Of a stretch of 8,786 nt of DNA, positions 1 to 5,509 are shown in pieces. Origin of the DNA: Campylobacterota bacterium (GTDB lineage Bacteria; Campylobacterota; Campylobacteria; Campylobacterales; Sulfurovaceae). Below the pieces are notes generated by a model that saw only the letters and a program-made list of their open reading frames with translations, made no database searches and had not been told where the DNA came from. Every line of letters begins with the position of its first letter. The stretch's first letter is position 1. The DNA lies in contig DSAK01000101.1 of the NCBI GenBank assembly GCA_011372825.1, forward strand, positions 1 through 8,786, read 5' to 3'. The translations under genes and the position numbers were made by a program.

Positions 1-703
1 CTACTTAGCTCCATCCTTTGGGGTGATTCTTTTTCAAAAGGATACGATGCCCTCACAAAAGGAGATGCCAAATTAGCTATCAAGCATTTTACAAAAGCAT
101 GCAATGAGAAACATGCTGGTGCTTGCAATAACCTTGGAGCTTTACATGAAGCTGGTCAAGGTGTCGTAGTCAATGAGTAACAAGCAAGAGTCTTTTACTA
201 TTTGGCTTGCCAAAACAACTTAGGTGTCGGATGTTTTAACTTAGGAGTTTTATTTGCACAAGGTAAAGGTGGTACAAAAGATGACTTCAAAGCAGTTGAG
301 TTCTATAAAAAAGCATGCAAAATGGAGATATGAGAGGTTGCAATAATCTAGGATTGATGCGCGAGCTAGGTCAAGGCATTAGACAAGATAACACACAAGC
401 AGCAAATCTCTACAAGCAAGCTTATGATGGAAATCTCACCACATCATGTGTTAATTTAGGGATTTTTTATATGCAAGGCAGAGGGGTAAAAAAGACCCTA
501 AGCAAGCTGCGCTGCTTTTTCAAGATGCGTGCAAACAAAATGATCCAAAAGGGTGCCTGGCTTTGGGAGAACTTTTGAGTGAAAACAAAGAATTTGGGCA
601 AAATCAACTAGAAGCACTCACTTTCTTTGGAAAAGCGTGCGACCTAAAAAATGCAAAAGGGTGTGAAAAATACGCAAAACTCAAACGAAAATTAGGAGCT
701 TAG
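1..703 (+). pseudogene. Broken Hcp-like cysteine-rich Sel1 (SLR) repeat protein, 5' end outside the window
   Basis: Reading from base 1, the first residues (LLSSILWGDSFSKG) look like the end of a signal peptide, so only the extreme N-terminus is missing. The rest is six Sel1-like repeats of 36 codons, each with the pattern C-x7-C followed by a N-L-G-like motif. This resembles the secreted cysteine-rich Hcp proteins of Helicobacter and relatives, where each C-x7-C pair forms a disulfide inside a helical hairpin. The reading frame is broken three times: an in-frame TAA at 178-180, a lost A in the run at 319-322, and a lost A in the run at 488-493. Correcting these gives one continuous frame ending at the TAG at 701-703. 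The fourth repeat also has Tyr (codon 423-425) where its first Cys should be. Intact family members are exported solenoid proteins thought to mediate protein-protein contacts; this copy should not make a full-length product. Sequencing error at the A runs is the alternative, but it would not explain the stop codon or the lost Cys. Confidence 0.85.
97..703 (+). repeat. Six tandem 108-bp Sel1 repeat units
   Basis: The first Cys codon of each unit starts at 100, 208, 316, 423 (now a Tyr codon), 530 and 638. The second Cys codons start at 124, 232, 339, 447, 554 and 662. The spacing is exactly 108 bases except for two steps of 107, which mark the two single-base deletions. At DNA level the 12-mer AAAAGCATGCAA occurs at 93-104 and again at 309-320, two units apart. 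The repeats otherwise differ considerably in sequence, so they are old protein repeats and not a recent tandem duplication. Confidence 0.85.
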
Positions 704-1515
704 AGTCTATCAAGTATCTTGTCTAACACCCTAGTGCTTAGTATCCTCTTGAGATACCCCAATAGATATGTTGCTTTTGTGATATAGTATCTTGGTTTTG
801 GGTTTGATGCTTTGATAATCTCATGAACAACTCTTGCAACAGCAATAGCCTCCTGATTGAAAGGGACTCTTTTGCTTTTGCCTTCCAGGCTTAGCAGGTA
901 TTGGTCTTTGTAGGTTGAGTTGTCTATGTCAATATTGTTTTGCAATTTAATAAGCGCATTTTTACGAAAATCGCTAGTGATTGGTCCGGTATTGAGAAGT
1001 ACACAATGGATATCTGATCCCTTTAATTCTAAACGCAAAGTATCACTCAACCCCTCGATAGCATATTTGCTCGCATTATAAGCACCTCTACCTTTTAGTG
1101 ATACGAGCCCTAATACCGAACTGTGTTGTATAATCTTTCCATACCCTTGTTTTCTCATCACCTTTAAAATCTCTCTTGTGCAACTATGTAGTCCAAACAC
1201 ATTTGTCTCAAACTGCTCCCTTAGTACTTCAGTTGAGATATCCTCTATCATCCCTGGTTGTCCAAAACCGGCATTGTTGAACCATACATCTATTTTCCCC
1301 TCTTTTGCCAATACATCTTGTATAACCCTAGAGATATCATTAGTGTCAGTCACATCAAGCTTCATGGCCCTATCAAATCCTAACGATTTAAGCATCATAA
1401 CATCAGCTTCATTTCTAGCCGTTGGATAGACTATAAGCCCTTTTGATTTGAGATATTTGGCACTCTCAAGCCCAATGCCACTTGAACAACCCGTAATTAC
1501 GACAACTTCATACAA
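700..1515 (-). CDS. YbbO-like short-chain dehydrogenase/reductase (SDR)
   Basis: A 271-residue classical SDR, an NAD(P)H-dependent oxidoreductase with a single Rossmann domain. Visible motifs are the cofactor loop TGCSSGIG (8-15), an Arg after the second strand (TARN, 32-35) that suggests NADPH, LDV (53-55), NNAG (80-83), and the catalytic set N105, S133, Y146 and K150 (YNASK). The C-terminal extension ending in RVLDKIL resembles E. coli YbbO, an aldehyde-reducing SDR; that comparison is from memory, and the substrate here is unknown. The start is TTG at 1515, chosen because AAGGGG (1524-1529) lies 8 bases upstream and the glycine loop then sits at the normal distance from the N-terminus. It overlaps the end of the DUF2238 gene by 8 bases and is the last gene of the operon. 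Its stop codon (700-702) overlaps that of the convergent Sel1 pseudogene, and no terminator hairpin is visible beyond it. Confidence 0.9.
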   Translation of the reverse strand: MYEVVVITGCSSGIGLESAKYLKSKGLIVYPTARNEADVMMLKSLGFDRAMKLDVTDTNDISRVIQDVLAKEGKIDVWFNNAGFGQPGMIEDISTEVLREQFETNVFGLHSCTREILKVMRKQGYGKIIQHSSVLGLVSLKGRGAYNASKYAIEGLSDTLRLELKGSDIHCVLLNTGPITSDFRKNALIKLQNNIDIDNSTYKDQYLLSLEGKSKRVPFNQEAIAVARVVHEIIKASNPKPRYYITKATYLLGYLKRILSTRVLDKILDRL

Positions 1516-2143
1516 ATTTTTTACCCCTTGTATAGCAAATCAATGAAACCACCAATGCCCCAATAACAGCAAGTAGCATATCTTTGTGTGCATCCCATTC
1601 ATCACCTTGGGTTCCTAAGTAGTGCATCCCAAGCTCTCCACCAAAATAAGCAGCAGCAGCCCACTCTATAAACTCAAATACAAGAGAAGCAGTAGCCACA
1701 CTTTGTACAGCAAAAAACCAGCGCCAACCACTACTAATAGATACATTTTTGGTATAAAACTCATAAATTGGATAGACCCACAAAACACCAAAAAGAAAAT
1801 GTACAAATCTATCAAAATGGTTCCTCTCCCACCCAAAAAATTGGTCAAGTGAAAATCCAAAAATAGACTTAAACCACTCATCATAAGGTACTAATGAATA
1901 GGTATAGTGAGCGCCAATTTCATGCAATATCAAGAAAACTACTATCAATATATATGAGATAGTTGATAATCCTAATCTCTTTTTAGTTGCCAACAAAACA
2001 ATGACTATAAGTACCACAAGTACATTCTCAAGCAACCAATCTCCCCTATCATATGGAGAGAAACTAAAGTATATAAAAATACTCACAAAAAGTACCACAA
2101 GGGCGTATAAGAGTTTATCAACTAATTTCATATTAACTAACAT
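1508..2143 (-). CDS. DUF2238 (YjdF-like) multi-pass inner-membrane protein
   Basis: A polytopic membrane protein of about 211 residues. Likely membrane helices lie near residues 8-26, 37-53, 60-74, 113-131, 140-163 and 187-204. Between them is a dense set of polar motifs: HEIGAHYTY (74-82), RNHFDRFVHF (107-116), an E-x-x-E-W near 157-161, and GTQGDEWDAHKDM (177-189). This pattern matches DUF2238, the family of E. coli YjdF, whose function I do not know. The His, Asp and Glu residues at helix ends would suit a metal site or membrane-embedded enzyme, but that is inference. The start at 2143 is favoured because AAAGGA lies 10 bases upstream; it overlaps bioV by 11 bases. An ATG at 2131, one base past the bioV stop, would give 207 residues. 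A longer in-frame ATG at 2185 runs deep into bioV and is unlikely. The 3' end overlaps the SDR start by 8 bases. Confidence 0.82.
   Translation of the reverse strand: MLVNMKLVDKLLYALVVLFVSIFIYFSFSPYDRGDWLLENVLVVLIVIVLLATKKRLGLSTISYILIVVFLILHEIGAHYTYSLVPYDEWFKSIFGFSLDQFFGWERNHFDRFVHFLFGVLWVYPIYEFYTKNVSISSGWRWFFAVQSVATASLVFEFIEWAAAAYFGGELGMHYLGTQGDEWDAHKDMLLAVIGALVVSLICYTRGKKFV
1524..1529 (-). promoter_or_regulatory. Ribosome binding site deciding the TTG start of the SDR gene
   Basis: AAGGGG on the minus strand lies 8 bases before TTG at 1515. No ATG or GTG in the same frame gives a sensible N-terminus before the glycine-rich cofactor loop, so this site is the main reason for accepting a TTG start. 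It lies inside the last codons of the DUF2238 gene. Confidence 0.65.
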
Positions 2144-2651
2144 CGAGTAAATGTCCTTTGTTTGAGATAAGATATGTCGTGGCATATTGACTAAAAAAAT
2201 TTAATGCTTCATGGGGATTTATAATCGCATCTTTTTCTCCTATAAAAACCTCTATCTTTATTCCTCTTTGTTTGAGGCTTTGGAGTTTTTCTCCACACCA
2301 TGTGTAGTATAGTAACTCCTCAAGTTGCTCTTGTTTCCCTTGGCAAATATATGGAGCTAGGTCTATATCGTTATCTTGCGATGAGACATTTTGGATAAAT
2401 TTTTGTATATATTCATGTTGATTGGTTTTAAAAAATAGCGTTTGTGCCCGCTTGAAGCTCGTTGGCTTATCTTGGAAAAATGCTGGAGATAGGAGCATGA
2501 GTCTATCTACCCTATGTTTTGCATTAAGGGCATACTCAAAAGCCTTTATCGCACCATAGCTAAAACCACATACATCAAAGTCATTAGTTGTGATGTATCT
2601 AGAAAAAAGTTCTTGTTCGTTTTGAAATAAAAAACCACTAAAATAATTCAC
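2133..2651 (-). CDS. bioV: Pimeloyl-ACP methyl ester esterase, BioV type
   Basis: A small alpha/beta hydrolase of 172 residues. The nucleophile elbow is GFSYG (29-33) with Ser31; the likely acid is Asp141 in GEKDAI and the likely base His167 in KGHLL, giving a full catalytic triad in the usual order. In the BioC pathway such an esterase removes the methyl group from pimeloyl-ACP methyl ester, leaving pimeloyl-ACP for biotin synthesis in the cytoplasm. BioH does this in E. coli; BioV is a much shorter isozyme described from Helicobacter. The short length, the N-terminal YFSGF stretch and the position after an FtsH-like gene fit BioV. The start is GTG at 2651, inside the end of the FtsH-like gene with a 14-base overlap and a weak AGAGAG upstream, suggesting translational coupling. 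No other bio gene lies in the window. A generic hydrolase is the alternative. Confidence 0.78.
   Translation of the reverse strand: MNYFSGFLFQNEQELFSRYITTNDFDVCGFSYGAIKAFEYALNAKHRVDRLMLLSPAFFQDKPTSFKRAQTLFFKTNQHEYIQKFIQNVSSQDNDIDLAPYICQGKQEQLEELLYYTWCGEKLQSLKQRGIKIEVFIGEKDAIINPHEALNFFSQYATTYLISNKGHLLDVS
2154..2159 (-). promoter_or_regulatory. Ribosome binding site for the DUF2238 gene
   Basis: AAAGGA on the minus strand lies 10 bases before the ATG at 2143 and 22 bases before the alternative ATG at 2131. The first spacing is slightly long but workable, the second is not, so it favours the 2143 start. The bases also encode the Lys-Gly just before the catalytic His of BioV. Confidence 0.5.
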
Positions 2652-4290
2652 GCAAAATCTCTCTTGTCTCTTCTTGGGTGATACTTTCGTTATCCAAAAG
2701 ATACTTTACAATTTGTCTATGGATTGATTCGAGTTTCTCGATTAAAGAGGTAACTTCAACTTTTGATTTTTGGAGCAATACCTCTTTTTGATTCGCATCA
2801 GCAAAAAAAGCATCGTCCATCGCAAATTCATCGATATATTTTGATGCTAGATTTTTGGCCTTGCTTATGTCATCTTTTGCACTTGCAAATTGTTCGTTGT
2901 AGTAGTGTTTTGTTGCGACACTTCCTGCTAGGTGTACCTTGATATAGTTTATAAGCTTGGTTCTAGTAAGGAGAGTTTCATCAAACTCTATAAATCTCTC
3001 AAAAGCAATGCCTATTTTTACAAACTCTATATCAAACCAAGTGGCAACCAAAGCTTTTGCAGCTTGATAGCATGCTTGTATCTCTCGCTCTTTGTCGTTA
3101 AAAACCAAAAACCTTTTTTTTCCAAAGAGAACTTTTTCTTTGACAGCCTCAAAATCTTCTGTATCAACGACACTGCGCCCTTCTCTTAGAGCGTTTAGTG
3201 CTGCTTCATTGACAAGTGTCGCTAGTGCTGCGAAGTTAAATCCAACACTCATATGGGCAACTTGTGAGGTGTTTACAGCATGTTTTTTATTTGCAAGATA
3301 CAACTCAAGGGTCTTTTCTCTCTCTACAAAATCTGGCAATGAGAGATGTATTCGTCTATCAAAACGCCCTGCTCGCAAAAGTGCCTCATCTAGGACATCT
3401 ATTTTATTGGTTGCCCCTATCACCATAACCCCACTATTTTCTTCAAAACCATCCATCTGAGTTAAGAGCTGATTGAGAGTCGCCTCTCTCTCGTCATTTC
3501 TCCCATCTCCTCTACTTTTGCCTACAGCATCTATCTCGTCGATAAATATAATACTAGGTGCATTTTGTTTTGCCTTGCTAAAGAGTTGACTCACCCTTTT
3601 GGCACCCATACCAACATATATATGGACAAAAGATGCTCCACTTTGGTAAAAAAATGGCACACCTGCCTCTCCTGCTACAGCTTTTGCAATCATTGTTTTG
3701 CCAACACCTGGAGGACCTACTAGTAAAACACCTTTTGGAAGTCTAATACCTAATGAGCGGTACTTTGTAGGATACCTCATAAAATCTATAATCTCCTCTA
3801 GCTCTTCTTTTACATCGTTTATACCAGCAATATCACTAAAACGGACATTTGAGGTGATAGGATTGATATCTAGCACTTCAGCCTCTTGCTTTGAGGATCG
3901 ATTGAGGCTATGAGCTAATATCTTTTGTGGCTTATAGCTATATATGAGCCACAACACAAGAAAAACCAAGATTACAACAAGTGGTAAAACGAGGATCTTC
4001 CACGGAGATTGATAGACTTCAACTGGAAAGCTCTCGTATAAATTTTGGTAGTCTAACGCATATTTATATATTTTAAAAATTCCCTCTTCCGTGTAGAGCC
4101 TCAGATAATCCCCATCAACACCAACTTTTTTTATAGCCCCTTGAAGATAAAGATTGGTAGCTTGTTCATGAGTGATAATATCTGTTTTGTCTCTTAGTAT
4201 CGAAAAAAGGAGTAATCCCACCAGGAGTATCGCAAACAAAACAACAAGTTGGAGTTTTGTTGGTTTAAAAAATGGCATATGTTCTCTCAT
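2638..4290 (-). CDS. FtsH-like membrane AAA+ ATPase with a degenerate (protease-dead) peptidase domain
   Basis: A 550-residue protein with FtsH architecture: membrane helix 1 (about 14-32), a periplasmic segment (33-97), helix 2 (98-118), then a cytoplasmic AAA+ module. Walker A is GPPGVGKT (192-199), Walker B IIFIDEID (247-254), the pore loop YVG (225-227), and the second region of homology LLRAGRFDRR (304-313) keeps both arginine fingers. A true FtsH has HEAGH in its C-terminal zinc protease domain; here the aligned residues are YQAAK (408-412), so both zinc His and the catalytic Glu are gone. The protein should hydrolyse ATP and remodel membrane proteins but not cut them. Campylobacter and Helicobacter carry a second FtsH-like gene at this place beside a genuine ftsH elsewhere (from memory). 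The start at 4290 has GAGGT 5 bases upstream (4296-4300) and overlaps mtaB by 26 bases. I give no symbol because ftsH would imply a protease. Confidence 0.9.
   Translation of the reverse strand: MREHMPFFKPTKLQLVVLFAILLVGLLLFSILRDKTDIITHEQATNLYLQGAIKKVGVDGDYLRLYTEEGIFKIYKYALDYQNLYESFPVEVYQSPWKILVLPLVVILVFLVLWLIYSYKPQKILAHSLNRSSKQEAEVLDINPITSNVRFSDIAGINDVKEELEEIIDFMRYPTKYRSLGIRLPKGVLLVGPPGVGKTMIAKAVAGEAGVPFFYQSGASFVHIYVGMGAKRVSQLFSKAKQNAPSIIFIDEIDAVGKSRGDGRNDEREATLNQLLTQMDGFEENSGVMVIGATNKIDVLDEALLRAGRFDRRIHLSLPDFVEREKTLELYLANKKHAVNTSQVAHMSVGFNFAALATLVNEAALNALREGRSVVDTEDFEAVKEKVLFGKKRFLVFNDKEREIQACYQAAKALVATWFDIEFVKIGIAFERFIEFDETLLTRTKLINYIKVHLAGSVATKHYYNEQFASAKDDISKAKNLASKYIDEFAMDDAFFADANQKEVLLQKSKVEVTSLIEKLESIHRQIVKYLLDNESITQEETREILRELF
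3112..3123 (-). other. A8 slippery run at the ATPase/peptidase domain junction
   Basis: On the coding strand the bases read GGA AAA AAA AGG at codons 390-393 of the FtsH-like gene, containing an in-frame A AAA AAA slippery heptamer. A -1 shift here reads five more codons and meets TAA at 3100-3098, giving a product of about 397 residues that stops just after the AAA+ module and before the dead peptidase domain. I see no Shine-Dalgarno-like stimulator at the usual distance upstream and no strong hairpin downstream, so programmed frameshifting is only a possibility. Confidence 0.3.
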
Positions 4291-5509
4291 TTGTTACCTC
4301 CGCTTGTGGTATCGTTATCCAATTGCCATGCAGATTAATTTGACTTGTAACCTTGATCCGATTGAAATACTGATCTAACCCTTCAAAACAACCATCTTTG
4401 CTTTGCTCAATGAGTATTTGTAGGTTTGTGTTGTGTTTTTTACGAAATTCAAAATTTTTTGTCCGTATCAATTCTACAAGTTGAGCGTGGCGAGCTTTTG
4501 CGATATCCCCTCTGACTTGTTGCTTCATCGTTGCTGAAGGGGTATTGTCCCGTTTTGAATAGGTAAAAGCATGGATATGAGTAAGCGGCAATCTTTGCAC
4601 CCCAAGGAGTGCATCTTGCCAAAACTCCTCACTCTCACCAGGGTGACCAACTATAAAATCTGTCCCTAGAGCATACCCTTTTTCAGCTATGCTCCAAAGC
4701 AAGTCAAAATCACTTTTGTATCTATTGCGTCGATTCATCACTTTTAGCATATTGTCATTAGTGTGTTGAATTGCGATATGCAAATGTCGCGACATCCAAG
4801 GCTCATCTAGAAGTTCGATGAGTTCACTATCAACCTGGATTGGCTCTAAACTCCCTATTCTAATTCTCCTTACTCCACGAATAAGTGACATTTTTTTGAG
4901 CAACTTTGCTATAGAGCTGCCCACCTCTTTGCCATAACTGCCTACATTTGTCCCCGTGAGGATAAATTCACCAAAGCCATTACTTGCCAAAGTCTCTATC
5001 TGCTTGAGGATGATATTTTCAGGATATGAGCGGGCTTTGCCTCTAACTGTAGGGATAATACAATAAGAACAAGCAAAATCACACCCCTCTTGAATTTTTA
5101 CAAAAGCCCTGCTCTTGCCTATAAAATCCTCTATGATAGTCGTGTCGATATGCTTTAAGTTACCTATCTCATAAAAAGGTTTGTTTTGTTTGAGTAAAGA
5201 GGCTATATTTGCTTTCTCCGAGTGTCCTAAGACGCCAAAAACTTTTGATTCTTTAAGTAGCTCCTTGCCTTTGAGGTGTGCCCCGCATCCTGCTAAAATC
5301 ACTTTTGCATTTGGGTTTTTGCTCTTGATATTATTGATATAATGGCGAACTGAACTATCTGCTCCATTGGTTACAGTACATGAGTTGACAACTATAACAT
5401 CACTTTGTAACTCATCGTCTGAGACTTGATACTCACCTAGGTGACGCATCATGATTTGGGTGTCAAACTGGTTTGTTCTGCACCCAAAGGTTTTAAAATA
5501 TACTTTCAT
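4265..5509 (-). CDS. mtaB: tRNA t6A37 methylthiotransferase MtaB
   Basis: A 414-residue radical-SAM methylthiotransferase. It would add a methylthio group to N6-threonylcarbamoyladenosine at position 37 of ANN-decoding tRNAs, stabilising codon pairing. The N-terminal domain has the three Cys of the auxiliary iron-sulfur cluster (C10 in FGC, C44 in NSCTV, C75 in AGC). The radical-SAM cluster motif is C143-x3-C147-x2-C150, followed by IIPTVRGKARS. A C-terminal TRAM-like region covers about 361-414. The short N-terminus and the R-I-R-I-G-S-L-E-P and NRRNR motifs favour MtaB over MiaB or RimO. One oddity is QHTND (248-252), where most relatives have Q-S-G-x-D; this may be a lineage feature. The ATG at 5509 shares ATGA with the stop of the upstream channel gene and has GAGGG 6 bases ahead (5516-5520). 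The 3' end overlaps the FtsH-like gene by 26 bases. Confidence 0.9.
   Translation of the reverse strand: MKVYFKTFGCRTNQFDTQIMMRHLGEYQVSDDELQSDVIVVNSCTVTNGADSSVRHYINNIKSKNPNAKVILAGCGAHLKGKELLKESKVFGVLGHSEKANIASLLKQNKPFYEIGNLKHIDTTIIEDFIGKSRAFVKIQEGCDFACSYCIIPTVRGKARSYPENIILKQIETLASNGFGEFILTGTNVGSYGKEVGSSIAKLLKKMSLIRGVRRIRIGSLEPIQVDSELIELLDEPWMSRHLHIAIQHTNDNMLKVMNRRNRYKSDFDLLWSIAEKGYALGTDFIVGHPGESEEFWQDALLGVQRLPLTHIHAFTYSKRDNTPSATMKQQVRGDIAKARHAQLVELIRTKNFEFRKKHNTNLQILIEQSKDGCFEGLDQYFNRIKVTSQINLHGNWITIPQAEVTNERTYAIF

Noticed and set aside
315..578. Separate 87-codon plus-strand ORF with its own ATG
   Set aside because: It is the middle piece of the frameshifted Sel1 gene. Its ATG overlaps a repeat Cys codon by chance, and its last 28 codons are out of frame.
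1178..1429. Plus-strand ORF opposite the SDR gene
   Set aside because: It lies wholly antisense to a well-supported SDR and has no recognisable motif.
2144..2185. Longer N-terminus for the DUF2238 protein starting at the ATG at 2185
   Set aside because: It would overlap bioV by over 50 bases, adds a polar stretch before the first helix, and the ATG at 2143 has a usable ribosome site.
3092..3460. 122-codon plus-strand ORF
   Set aside because: Antisense shadow of the AAA+ module; low-complexity Ser/Leu composition and no domain.
2638..4290. Annotation as the FtsH zinc metalloprotease
   Set aside because: HEAGH is replaced by YQAAK, so proteolytic activity is not supported.
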